48,889 nt of DNA from a virus, in the IMG/VR virus record IMGVR_UViG_3300032086_000885, positions 1 through 48,889 of that record. One strand, given 5' to 3'. The translations under genes were made by a program, and so were the position numbers. Every line of letters starts with the position of its first letter. Positions within the stretch are counted from its first letter, which is position 1. Positions 6,424 through 15,914 of the stretch are shown here, piece after piece. The notes below the pieces were generated by a model. That model saw nothing but the letters and a program-made list of their open reading frames with translations. It did not search any database and was not told where the DNA came from.

Positions 6424-9400
6424 TATTAAGTTTGACATTGAAGTTACAGGTATTAAGGAGCTAAAAGATGCTGCGGCAAACTTTGAGCGTCTTGGTAAGG
6501 TATCTTCTAAGTTATCAGCTCAATATAAACCTCTAGGTGCTCAAACAGCTAGATTAGTACAAGAGAATAATAGGTACGCCAGAAAAGTAAAAGAACTGAA
6601 TAAAGCTGTTGAACAGGGTGTCATTACTCAAAAACAATCTGAAAGGGCTCAACAAGAAGCATTACGTACCGCTAAAGAGCGTATTTTAAGTGATAAAAGA
6701 CTTATAGAGCAGCAGAAAAGAAAAGCGAAAGCTGAGGCACAAGCACGTAAAGAAACCGAGAGATTAAAAAACCTTTACGCTCCTGCTAAAGTAGCTGCAG
6801 ATAAATATCAAAAGACACTTAAAGAAATAGAAAAAGCTTATGTATCAGGTACTATTGAAGCAGATGATTTTGCAGAGGCTACTGAAAGAGTTAAAAGAGA
6901 GTTTGCTCAGTATACTGCAGGTGTTGCTAAAGGTGGTAATCAGTTTGCCCGTTACAATATGGAAACTTATAAGGCAAACCAAGCAACAAAAAGGTTTGCT
7001 TCTGTAGGCTTACAGCAAGCAGGTTATCAAATTGGTGACTTTGCTGTACAAATGCAGTCGGGTACTAACATAGCTGTTGCCTTTGGTCAACAGATGTCTC
7101 AGTTATTAGGTATCCTTGGTGCAGGGGGAGCTTTAGCAGGTGCAGGTGTGGCTATTGCTACCGCTATTATTGCACCTTTAATAGAGATGAAAAAGAGAGC
7201 TAAAGATGTACAAGATGCATTTGAGGGCTTGGAACAAGCTCTAAATCAGATCGAAAAGGTTGAGCTTGAACCTGTTAGTGAAGAGTTTCTTGAAGCTGCA
7301 AGAAGTATAAGGAGGGAATTTGAAACTACTCTCTCCATAATGAAAGAGATAGCAGCTCTTAAATTACAAGAAGAATTAGACAGGCCTCTTGAGGCGTTTA
7401 GATCAGAGTATCAAAGCTTCCTAGCCAAAAGTGATATTGCAGGTAGACTTGGTGCAGACAGACCTGATTTTAATATACTAGGTTTTGAGGATGAAAGTCG
7501 TTTCGTACAAGCATATCAATTACTAAGTCAAATACAAGGTAAGACTAAAGAAGAAATTGCAGCTTCTGTAGAGCAAACAGCATTTTGGTTAAGGGGATCT
7601 GGCTTAGTAACTAAAGAAGTTAAAGAGCTGCTCGCTAGATATGCTGATGTCGTAGGTGTAGTTGATCAGATAAGAGATAAAACACAAGAAGTAGTAGATT
7701 TAGGAGAACTAACCCTATCAGACGAAGAAAAAAGGTCTAATGCTATAAAAGTTAGAGCTGCTCTTGAGTCAGCTTTCACTAAGCGACGACTTGAAGCTGA
7801 ACAAAGACAAAAGAAAATTGAGGCAGATAGAATAAAAGTTAGAGCTGCTTTAACTGCAGCCGCGTTAAAAAAGACTGCTTTACTAGAGGAAGAACAAGCT
7901 AAAAATACCGCAAAGATTGTTAGTGATAGGATAAAAGTTAGGGCTGCCTTAGAAGCGGCTGCATATAAGAATCTTGCAAAGCAAGAGGAGATTTTACGTC
8001 AGAAACAAGAAGCTAATGAAAGAGCGGCTTTTGAACGTAGAATAAGAAACGACGAAGAAGTAATGAGTCAGTCTGTTACAATTTCTGACGATCTGCTTAA
8101 GTTAATAGAGAAGAATGCTAAAGAGGCTGCTCGAAAGGTTAAAAATATATTTGAAGCAGAGTCTTTTCTCTTTAACGTAAGATTTGCTGATGAATTAGCG
8201 GTAATGAGTCAACCTGTTTCCCCTGCTAAGGATGCAGGACAGGGTGCAAGAGAAGCAAAAGAAAACCTTACTACTATACAGGATACAATAGATGCTCTTA
8301 GGGAACAAGTAAAGCAAGAGAACATACTCCTTGGTATAACAGGTGAAAGACTAAAAGAAGAAGAGATCTTTTATCAGTTACTCGAAGATAACAAAAAAGC
8401 TGATATAAAACTCTCTGAGGAGAAGATACGAGCTATTGCTAGGCAGATAGCTGCACAAAAGCAAGCCAATGAGGTTATTCAAAAGGGAATAGACTTTGCC
8501 AGAGATATGAGTGATGTCTTCTCTGATTTCATAATGAATGGCTTTAGAGACTTCAAGAGCTTTGTATCAGATATTGCCAATATGTTTAAGCGACTGCTTG
8601 CTGAGATGGTCGCTAGGGCTTTAGCTACAAAGATATTTATACCTATCACAGCAGGTTTTACAGGAACTATGATGGGTACTGCTGCAGGTGCTGCCACTGG
8701 TAGTATGATTGGGGCAGGTATTGGTGGCGGTGGATTCTTGGCAGGTATCGGAGGAGCTGCTGCAGGTCTCTATTCTGGCTTTGCAGGTGTTATGAGTGGT
8801 GGAGGACTCGGATCATCGTTTGCTAACCTAGGAGGGCTTCTCAGTGGCTCTGTGGGTGGCTTAGGAGCTGTAGGTGCTGCTATCCCTGCTATTGCTGCAG
8901 TGGCTGCAGTCATAGGTCTGCTCACTAAGAAGACTAAAGTATTAGATGCTGGTCTAAGAGCTACCGTACAGGGTTTTGATGTAGCCATTGACACATTCCA
9001 AGTTACACAGAGTAGTCGCCTATTTGGGTTACTAAAGGGTAAAAAGAAGACCACATTTACCGAAGCAGATGCAGAAATTGCTGACCCGATTATTGGTGCC
9101 ATTACTGAGATGCAGCAAAGCATTAAAGATGCTGCAGTTAGTCTAGGTATAGGCGCTAAAGCTTTTGATGACTTTAGCTATGACTTCCAACTATCGCTTC
9201 AAGGTTTAACTGAAGACGAGCAGCTACAGAAGATTAACGAAGAAATCGTTAAAATGAGTAACGCTTTCGTTTCTCTCACTGGTCACTTCGAGGATGTAAA
9301 TGAGCTATTAGCTGTTGCTCAACAAAGATACGATCTAGAAACCAGATTACTAACTCTTCAAGGTGACACTGCAGAGTTGCTAATAAGGCAACGTGAACGA

Positions 9401-10690
9401 GAGATAGAAGCTACACACGAGTTAAATCAGGAGATCTTACTCCAAATACACGCCTTAGAAGATGCACAGACTGCTTTTGATATTGCCGTAGGTGGAATAG
9501 CAAACGGTATGAGCCAACTCTTAAACGCTGCTCAAGGGACAGTTGACGAAACAGCTATAGGCGTAGATGAAGCTTTTGCTTTAGTACAGCGATCTATAGC
9601 AGCGAAGAAAGCTAGTATTGTAGGCACGTTTAACGGGCTTATGGATGGAATACAGGGGCGTGTTCAAGCTGCTGAAGATGCGTTAAATGTAAGTAGGAGT
9701 ATATTAAGTTCTCTTGAGGGCGCTTCCTCTGGCTCCAGAATGACTAGAGCTGCAGGTCTGTCTTACCTACGTAGCCTACGTGGTGCTTCTCGTATAAGCG
9801 ACGAGAAAAAGTTAGATGAAGCTCTAAAAGCTATAGCTAATCCTTCCCAAGACTTATATACCAGTTTTGTAGATTATCAAAGAGACTTCCAAGATCAAGC
9901 TAATCTAATACGTGACTTAGAAAATCAAGCTTCACAACAACTTACCACTGATGAAAAAGCTCTTATAGCATTACAAGATGAAGCTGCTGCTGCAGAGTCT
10001 CGTCATTTAGTAGAGATCGCAGCACTTGAAGAGCAGTTAAACACTGCAAAAGAACAGGTGGACGCTCTTAAGGGTATAGATAACTCAGTTAAGTCTGTAG
10101 AAGAAGCTATACTTATTCTAGGGAACTCTATCTCAGCAGCAGAAGCTGCAAGAGCAGAGTTAGAAAAGCTTAAAGAACAAGCTGATGTGTATGAAGCCAC
10201 AAATAACTCTTTCTCTTCTCAATTCGGTACTGGTGGAAGTTACAAGGGTTTTGATCTAGCTAAAATAGAAGGTACAAACGAACTATTAAGTGCTGCAGAT
10301 ATGCTTGGCATTGGTACAACAGGTAAAACTGGTGCTGAAATACAACAAGAAATTTCTAACATTAGTGGAATGGCTGTTAGACTAGATAATGCAACAAGAG
10401 AAAATCAATTTGCGTTGGGGGGCTATCACTCTGGTGGTTTTAGGTTAGTTGGTGAGCGTGGTCCTGAGATCGAAGCTACAGGTCCATCTCGTGTGTTTAG
10501 TGCTAACCAGGCTAAACGTATGATGCAAAACCCTGATCTTGTTGAAGCAGTTAGAGCTATGAAAGAAGAGATTACTGAACTTCGAACTGAACAAAGACAA
10601 TTAGGTATTAATAACAATAAGTATACCAAACGTACATACGATCTGTACAGACAGTGGGATACTGAAGGGCTACCTGCAGAGAGAACATAA
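6416..10690 (+). CDS. Tape measure protein
   Basis: The 1424 residues make this the longest gene, directly after the chaperone pair. Residues 1-190 are coiled coil. A hydrophobic Gly/Ala stretch near residues 220-255 and a longer one near 740-850 are the membrane-active segments usual in tape measures. Long helices follow. The C-terminus carries GGYHSGGFRLVGERGPE, the conserved tape-measure tail motif. A short internal repeat, IKVRAAL, occurs three times between residues about 445 and 515. The protein sets tail length and probably enters the cell envelope at DNA delivery. Confidence 0.92.
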   Translation: MADIKFDIEVTGIKELKDAAANFERLGKVSSKLSAQYKPLGAQTARLVQENNRYARKVKELNKAVEQGVITQKQSERAQQEALRTAKERILSDKRLIEQQKRKAKAEAQARKETERLKNLYAPAKVAADKYQKTLKEIEKAYVSGTIEADDFAEATERVKREFAQYTAGVAKGGNQFARYNMETYKANQATKRFASVGLQQAGYQIGDFAVQMQSGTNIAVAFGQQMSQLLGILGAGGALAGAGVAIATAIIAPLIEMKKRAKDVQDAFEGLEQALNQIEKVELEPVSEEFLEAARSIRREFETTLSIMKEIAALKLQEELDRPLEAFRSEYQSFLAKSDIAGRLGADRPDFNILGFEDESRFVQAYQLLSQIQGKTKEEIAASVEQTAFWLRGSGLVTKEVKELLARYADVVGVVDQIRDKTQEVVDLGELTLSDEEKRSNAIKVRAALESAFTKRRLEAEQRQKKIEADRIKVRAALTAAALKKTALLEEEQAKNTAKIVSDRIKVRAALEAAAYKNLAKQEEILRQKQEANERAAFERRIRNDEEVMSQSVTISDDLLKLIEKNAKEAARKVKNIFEAESFLFNVRFADELAVMSQPVSPAKDAGQGAREAKENLTTIQDTIDALREQVKQENILLGITGERLKEEEIFYQLLEDNKKADIKLSEEKIRAIARQIAAQKQANEVIQKGIDFARDMSDVFSDFIMNGFRDFKSFVSDIANMFKRLLAEMVARALATKIFIPITAGFTGTMMGTAAGAATGSMIGAGIGGGGFLAGIGGAAAGLYSGFAGVMSGGGLGSSFANLGGLLSGSVGGLGAVGAAIPAIAAVAAVIGLLTKKTKVLDAGLRATVQGFDVAIDTFQVTQSSRLFGLLKGKKKTTFTEADAEIADPIIGAITEMQQSIKDAAVSLGIGAKAFDDFSYDFQLSLQGLTEDEQLQKINEEIVKMSNAFVSLTGHFEDVNELLAVAQQRYDLETRLLTLQGDTAELLIRQREREIEATHELNQEILLQIHALEDAQTAFDIAVGGIANGMSQLLNAAQGTVDETAIGVDEAFALVQRSIAAKKASIVGTFNGLMDGIQGRVQAAEDALNVSRSILSSLEGASSGSRMTRAAGLSYLRSLRGASRISDEKKLDEALKAIANPSQDLYTSFVDYQRDFQDQANLIRDLENQASQQLTTDEKALIALQDEAAAAESRHLVEIAALEEQLNTAKEQVDALKGIDNSVKSVEEAILILGNSISAAEAARAELEKLKEQADVYEATNNSFSSQFGTGGSYKGFDLAKIEGTNELLSAADMLGIGTTGKTGAEIQQEISNISGMAVRLDNATRENQFALGGYHSGGFRLVGERGPEIEATGPSRVFSANQAKRMMQNPDLVEAVRAMKEEITELRTEQRQLGINNNKYTKRTYDLYRQWDTEGLPAERT

Positions 10691-11598
10691 TGGATATTAT
10701 TAAGCCAGTTACAGTTACCAACAGTATCCTTACAAGCTCTAATGTTGCTGAGAATGACTACAGTGAGTGGAGTGCTGCCACCACCTATGCAGACGGTGAT
10801 AATGTTATAGTCATAGGAACTACACATAAAGTCTACGAAAGCTTAGTGGGGAGTAACCTTAATAATGATCCGACTACAGATGACGGTAGTAACTGGTTAG
10901 AGCTTAGTGCTACGAACAGGTGGAAAGCATTTGATCAGAAGATTGCAGCGCAAGTTAGTAACCTTAATACTATTGAGTATCAGTTTAATGTAGCTAACTC
11001 TTACATTACAGCAGTATCTTTGTTTGGCTTAGATGGTGTTACAGCTAACGTAACAGTTACAGATGCTACAGATGGAGAAGTTTATAATCAAGATTTCTCT
11101 CTGTTAGATAATGCTGAGATTGTAGATTGGTTTACATACTTCTTTGCTGAACAGGGAACTAAAACAGAAGCTCTGTTTACTGGTATACCACCTTACTTAA
11201 ACTCTGACGTAGAAGTTACGATCACAGCAGAGTCAGGACAAAATGCTAAAGTTGGACAAATTGTAATCGGGTTCCTATCTAACTTTGGTTTAACAACTTA
11301 TGGAACCTCAGTGGGCATTGAGGATTACTCTCGTAAAGAGACTGATGCCTTTGGTAACTTTATTATTACAGAAAGGGCCTTCGCTAAGTTAGTAGATTAT
11401 GATGTGAGGCTTGAAACAGGAAAGTCTAGAACTGTACAGAACACCCTTGCAGGATTTAGAGCAACCCCTATCGTTTATATTGGATCTGAAGATGAAGCTT
11501 TTGCTACTATTGTATATGGTTTCTACCGTAGGTTTGATATTACCTTAGAGGGTCCTGCTTACTCATTCGCTGCTATAGAAGTAGAAGGATTAACATAG
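10690..11598 (+). CDS. Distal tail protein with carbohydrate-binding-like segment
   Basis: A 302-residue protein overlapping the tape-measure stop by one base. Residues 24-70 (EWSAATTYADGDNVIVIG, then a DPTTDDGSNWLEL segment) have the layout of CBM5/12-like 'W...Y..GD.V' modules found in phage tail proteins. The rest is beta-rich. Its place after the tape measure suggests the tail tip or a baseplate hub component. No peptidase or lysozyme motif was seen. Family unknown; role inferred from order and the module. Confidence 0.65.
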   Translation: MDIIKPVTVTNSILTSSNVAENDYSEWSAATTYADGDNVIVIGTTHKVYESLVGSNLNNDPTTDDGSNWLELSATNRWKAFDQKIAAQVSNLNTIEYQFNVANSYITAVSLFGLDGVTANVTVTDATDGEVYNQDFSLLDNAEIVDWFTYFFAEQGTKTEALFTGIPPYLNSDVEVTITAESGQNAKVGQIVIGFLSNFGLTTYGTSVGIEDYSRKETDAFGNFIITERAFAKLVDYDVRLETGKSRTVQNTLAGFRATPIVYIGSEDEAFATIVYGFYRRFDITLEGPAYSFAAIEVEGLT

Positions 11599-12345
11599 AT
11601 GACGTATTCGCCCATAACCGCTTTACCTACCGCACCTAGTAGAGCTAGACCATCAACCTTTTCCAGTGAAGCTGATGCTTTTCTTGCTGCACTATCTACC
11701 TTTAGGACAGAGGTTAACACCGCAGGAACTTACTTTGATACTGTAGGTGCAGCAATAGACGATGATGCCAGTACTGCAAGTACTAAGGCAGGAGAAGCAT
11801 TAGCGAGTGCAAATGATGCTGCAAACAGTGCTTCTCTTGCTGCTGCTTCTGCTGCTTCTGCAGGGGCAACCGCTTGGTCATCAGGAGCCTCATACAGTGC
11901 AGGAGCCTTGGTTTACTCTACAGTAGACTACAATACTTATAGAGCGCAAACTACTCACACAGGACAAACTACTGATCCTTCAGAAGATACTGTTCGCTGG
12001 GTAGCTCAAGGTGGGGGCGTTGGCGGTCTTACAAGTCAGACTGCTACTACAACAGCTACTACACAGACTGCTATAGCTACTTATGCTAAGACTGATTATA
12101 CAGGTATGGAACTAACTGTTGTAGCTGACGATGATACCAATAGGACAATAACTAAACTCCTTGTTGTTCATGATGGTACAACTGCAGTAGCTACTCAATA
12201 CGGTGAGGTAAACACCAGTACTGCATTAGCTACATACGATGTAGATATATCAGGAGCTAACGTAAGACTATTAGCTACTCCTGCAAGTGCTACAAGTACA
12301 GAGTTTACTGTTAAGGAAAATCTATTCGTACCAGTAACTCCTTAA
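11599..12345 (+). CDS. Tail fibre-like protein with stalk and CBM-like module
   Basis: A 248-residue protein with four parts: a variable N-terminus, an Ala/Ser-rich helical stalk (about residues 50-90), a CBM5/12-like piece (AWSSGASYSAGALVYS to VRWVAQG, about 92-135), and a C-terminal beta module with LLVVHDGTTAVATQYGEV. That last module is shared with the C-terminus of the protein at 40273-41724. Likely a thin fibre or tip attachment protein recognising surface sugar. It starts one base after the preceding stop. Confidence 0.65.
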   Translation: MTYSPITALPTAPSRARPSTFSSEADAFLAALSTFRTEVNTAGTYFDTVGAAIDDDASTASTKAGEALASANDAANSASLAAASAASAGATAWSSGASYSAGALVYSTVDYNTYRAQTTHTGQTTDPSEDTVRWVAQGGGVGGLTSQTATTTATTQTAIATYAKTDYTGMELTVVADDDTNRTITKLLVVHDGTTAVATQYGEVNTSTALATYDVDISGANVRLLATPASATSTEFTVKENLFVPVTP

Positions 12346-12371
12346 TAAATTAGCCAAGTGGAAGGTGAAGC

Positions 12372-13577
12372 ATGGCAAACGATAAAGACTTTAAAGTAAA
12401 GAATGGTATTAAACCCACTGCTTATCATGAGGCGGTGGGTACTGTTACATCTGGGGTACAAGGTGGTATAAACACAGAAACCCTAGACCTTTCTACAGGA
12501 TCAATTTTTGAGATTACTCCTTCAAACTCTGATGCCATAAAGGTTAATCTCAGTAACCCTGCTTCAAGTGGCAATGTAAGTCAAGCGTCCTTAATCTTGC
12601 AGGGAACTGGGACAACAACTACAGCAGATTTAACAGCTATAAAGAATGGCTCTGTATCTAGTAAAACTTTAAACTTTTACTCATCTAATCCTACAGATAT
12701 TCATTTTAGCCCTGATGGAACAAAGGCTTGGTATCACGTAAATGGTAACAGGGATACTTATTATGCTACGTTAAGTACAGCATGGGATTTATCTACTTGG
12801 ACAGAAACAGGTACTGCTGTAACTCCCAGTAGTTCTTCAATTTGGGGTATAACATTTAATGATGATGGAACAAAGTTTTATGAAAATACTGGAAGTGCAA
12901 TACGCCAGTTTAACCTATCAACTGCATATGATATCTCATCAGTAGGTAACTCTGATAGCGGCAACAATGGCTCAATAAACATTACAGGTGGTAATTCTAC
13001 AAGTCTACAGTTTGGTAACAATGGTTCTCGAATGTATGCCTACAAACAACAGACAACGAGTAGTGGGTTTTACCAGTGGAACTTAACAACACCTTACGAT
13101 ATAAACTCCGCAACTCAGCAAAGTACTGTAACTTATCAACACAGCTCTACTTACGATGACTATGGAGCTATGACTATATCTAATGACGGAACTAAGATGT
13201 TTGTCATAGGATCAAACGCAAGTGTTACAGCTATATATCAGTATGACTTAAGCACCCCTTGGGAAGTATCCACCAGATCCCTTGTTGCAGGAAGTGTAGG
13301 TTCTCACGTTGCTACAGAAGAAGATTATGCTAGAGGTATTCATTTAGCAGATAATGACAGAAGACTTTATCTAGTAGGCTTCCAACAAGATTCTGTATTT
13401 GAGTATACTGCTGTTACTGAAGCTGTGGCTACCATAGAGTATGATAGCTCTATACAGTTTGCAGGTGGAACAGCGCCCACTGCAGTTAGCTTTGGCAAAA
13501 CTAATGTTTTATCTTTTACTACTCGTGATGGGGGAACAACTTATGAAGGTGTTCTAGCTATACAGGATGCAAACTAA
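12372..13577 (+). CDS. Propeller-like tail fibre paralogue 1
   Basis: A 401-residue protein that starts MANDKDFKVKNGI after a GGAAGGTG ribosome site. About five repeats of roughly 45 residues follow the pattern SxDGTKMYV...IYQYDLSTAWDIST, resembling beta-propeller blades. The C-terminus (FAGGTAPT ... FTTRDGGTTYEGV) is a widespread end module of phage fibres. Two paralogues follow directly. Probable receptor-binding or adhesion protein exposed at the tail tip. The propeller fold is inferred from the repeats. Confidence 0.8.
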   Translation: MANDKDFKVKNGIKPTAYHEAVGTVTSGVQGGINTETLDLSTGSIFEITPSNSDAIKVNLSNPASSGNVSQASLILQGTGTTTTADLTAIKNGSVSSKTLNFYSSNPTDIHFSPDGTKAWYHVNGNRDTYYATLSTAWDLSTWTETGTAVTPSSSSIWGITFNDDGTKFYENTGSAIRQFNLSTAYDISSVGNSDSGNNGSINITGGNSTSLQFGNNGSRMYAYKQQTTSSGFYQWNLTTPYDINSATQQSTVTYQHSSTYDDYGAMTISNDGTKMFVIGSNASVTAIYQYDLSTPWEVSTRSLVAGSVGSHVATEEDYARGIHLADNDRRLYLVGFQQDSVFEYTAVTEAVATIEYDSSIQFAGGTAPTAVSFGKTNVLSFTTRDGGTTYEGVLAIQDAN

Positions 13578-14725
13578 TGGCTAACGATAAAGACTTTATT
13601 GTAAAGAATGCTGTAGAGGTAGGTAAGGACACTAAGGTAACACTTGGTACAATTACTAGCAGCGACATTGATCTTAGCACAGGCAACTACTTCAGTGACA
13701 CACTAGCAGCTAACACAACGTACACCATCAGCAATGCAGGTGATGTACAGTCATTTCAGTTAGAAATTAACGGTGGCTCTGATGCTACAGAATATGACTT
13801 AGCCAACGGTGCTTATGACACTGGTCAAAGCCTTAGTTTTTCTTCTGTAGAAACAAGTCCAAGTATGGCATCTTTAAGTTCTGACGGAACTAAGATATAT
13901 GTGGCAGGTACTTCTCAAACAGGGTGTATAATACATCAGTATAATCTAGATACAGCTTATGATCTAACAAGTCATAATGGTAATGCTTCTAAGGATGTTA
14001 GCGCCCAAGACAGCAACCCAGACGCTTTAGCTTTTAGTCCTGACGGTCTTACTATGTGGATTGCGGCAGGTGCTGTTATCTATCAGTATGACTTAGGAAC
14101 AGCTTGGACTGTTAATACTGCAGTTTATAATAATGACTCTTGGTCAACAGGTCATGGTAATATTAAAAGCTTAGTTGTCAGGGATAATGGCACTAGCTTT
14201 TATATACTGTCTGAGACTGCTAGGAGAGTCTACGAGTACACACTAGGCACTGCTAACGATATATCTGGAACTAGAACTCAAGAAGGTAGTTTTAACGTCA
14301 ATGCAGATACTACAGCTTACCCATATGCTATGGCTATAAGTCATGACGGTAGTAAGTTATTTTTATCTAGGCTAAATCTTGGTATAAAGCAGTATAACAT
14401 GACAACAAACTGGCAGATTGATACGGCAAGTACTGCAAACATAAGTTTTACAGGTGGATCACAAGCTTGGGTAAACACTGAGGGTTTTGATTTTAACTCT
14501 GACGGAACTAAGCTGTTTGTTACTGATCCATCAACAGACTCTTTTTTGAGATATAGCACATCAGCAGCTATAAATTATAGCATCTTTTGGCCTACCTCAA
14601 TAGAATGGGCAGGTGGTGCCGCTCCTAGTGGTCCTGATAGTGGTGAGACAGATATATTTACCATCAGCACAGACGATGGTGGGACTACTTATCACGGCTT
14701 TAAGACAGCCGACAATCTAAGCTAA
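13577..14725 (+). CDS. Propeller-like tail fibre paralogue 2
   Basis: 382 residues, starting MANDKDFIVKNAV in a TAATG overlap with paralogue 1. Five repeats of the SSDGTKIYVAG / IYQYDLGTAW kind fill residues about 85-330, followed by the same WAGGAAPS ... TDDGGTTYHGF C-terminal module. The repeats have diverged strongly from those of its neighbours while the N- and C-terminal caps stay similar. This fits duplication followed by receptor-driven change. No enzymatic motif is visible. Confidence 0.8.
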   Translation: MANDKDFIVKNAVEVGKDTKVTLGTITSSDIDLSTGNYFSDTLAANTTYTISNAGDVQSFQLEINGGSDATEYDLANGAYDTGQSLSFSSVETSPSMASLSSDGTKIYVAGTSQTGCIIHQYNLDTAYDLTSHNGNASKDVSAQDSNPDALAFSPDGLTMWIAAGAVIYQYDLGTAWTVNTAVYNNDSWSTGHGNIKSLVVRDNGTSFYILSETARRVYEYTLGTANDISGTRTQEGSFNVNADTTAYPYAMAISHDGSKLFLSRLNLGIKQYNMTTNWQIDTASTANISFTGGSQAWVNTEGFDFNSDGTKLFVTDPSTDSFLRYSTSAAINYSIFWPTSIEWAGGAAPSGPDSGETDIFTISTDDGGTTYHGFKTADNLS

Positions 14726-14741
14726 TCTGGAAGGTGAAGGA

Positions 14742-15914
14742 ATGGCTAACGATAAAAACTTTAAGATTAAGAACGGACTATTCGCAGGAAGGTACTTAAA
14801 CACTAATGGTACTGAGACTGCTTTGACAAATACATATGATGTTCTTAACGCAAGTTATGACTCTAAATCTTTTAATACAGGTTATTCTAGTTCTGGGGAT
14901 ATAGTTTTCAAACCTGACGGTACTAAGATGTATCATCAAACTGGTACTTTTAATGCTGATTCAATATATGAATACACTCTAAGTACTGCTTGGGACATTT
15001 CTACTGCTAGTTCTACAGGTCAATCTTTTAATTTGTACGCTGCAAGTTTTAGTTCCCGTTCACCTCAAGGCTTAGAGATAAGCTCTGACGGAACTAAACT
15101 TTACTCCCTTGATGATGACTTAAACGCTATCTATCAATTAGATATGTCTACCGCTTACGATTTATCCACAGTGTCTTATAATTCCGTTGCTAAAACAGGA
15201 CTAGATACAGATGGTGCAGCTAGTGCTAAAGGTTTCTGTATAGGTAGTAGTGGAACAAAACTATATATTGTTGATGCGGTAGATGATTTAGTTTATCAAT
15301 ATACTTTAAGCACTGCTTGGAACATATCCACTGCATCTTACGATAGTATTACTTGTGATATAAGTGGTTTATCTGCTGATCCATTTCCAACATCAATAAG
15401 ATTTAACAATGCTGGAACTAAGTTTTTTATACTTAGCACCGAAACTGATGCAATCCATTTATTCTCATTGAGTACAGCTTGGGATTTATCTACAGCATCT
15501 TCTGATGGAACCTCTTGGACTATTACGCAACCTGCAAGTCCAAACACTACAGGTTTTAACTTTGGAGATAGTGGAGAAAAATTCTACATTATAGATGGGT
15601 CAAACAATACTTATTATCAGTTTTCTTCTGTTAGTAGAACACAAACCCTAGACTTATCCACTGGTGATACCTTTAGTTTTACACCCTTGCCTGCAACTAC
15701 TGTAGTATTTAATAACCCACCTGCATCAGGTACAGCCATAGGCTTTACTTTAGAGATAAACAATACAAGTTATGCCTTAACATGGCCTAGCTCAATTAAG
15801 TGGCATGGGGGTACTGCACCTGCTGTTACTTCAACAAAAGAAGTCTATGGGTTCTTTACAAAAGACGGTGGCACAACTTACTATGGCAAGAAAGCAGGGG
15901 AGAATATATCATGA
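14742..15914 (+). CDS. Propeller-like tail fibre paralogue 3
   Basis: 390 residues, starting MANDKNFKIKNGLFAG. Its leader (TGGAAGGTGAAGG before ATG) copies that of paralogue 1, so the ribosome site was duplicated with the gene. Five repeats such as KPDGTKMYHQTG and YEYTLSTAWDISTAS occupy residues about 45-295, and WHGGTAPA ... TKDGGTTYYGK closes the chain. The stop overlaps the next gene in ATGA. Probably an alternative or co-assembled adhesin. Confidence 0.8.
   Translation: MANDKNFKIKNGLFAGRYLNTNGTETALTNTYDVLNASYDSKSFNTGYSSSGDIVFKPDGTKMYHQTGTFNADSIYEYTLSTAWDISTASSTGQSFNLYAASFSSRSPQGLEISSDGTKLYSLDDDLNAIYQLDMSTAYDLSTVSYNSVAKTGLDTDGAASAKGFCIGSSGTKLYIVDAVDDLVYQYTLSTAWNISTASYDSITCDISGLSADPFPTSIRFNNAGTKFFILSTETDAIHLFSLSTAWDLSTASSDGTSWTITQPASPNTTGFNFGDSGEKFYIIDGSNNTYYQFSSVSRTQTLDLSTGDTFSFTPLPATTVVFNNPPASGTAIGFTLEINNTSYALTWPSSIKWHGGTAPAVTSTKEVYGFFTKDGGTTYYGKKAGENIS

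Noticed and set aside
10426-10827. Minus-strand ORF of 133 codons
   Set aside because: It lies opposite the tape measure and next fibre gene, both well supported, and has no protein-like features.
15800-15910. Upstream extension of the DUF7483 fibre gene
   Set aside because: It overlaps the preceding gene in another frame; the ATG at 15911 gives an ATGA junction.
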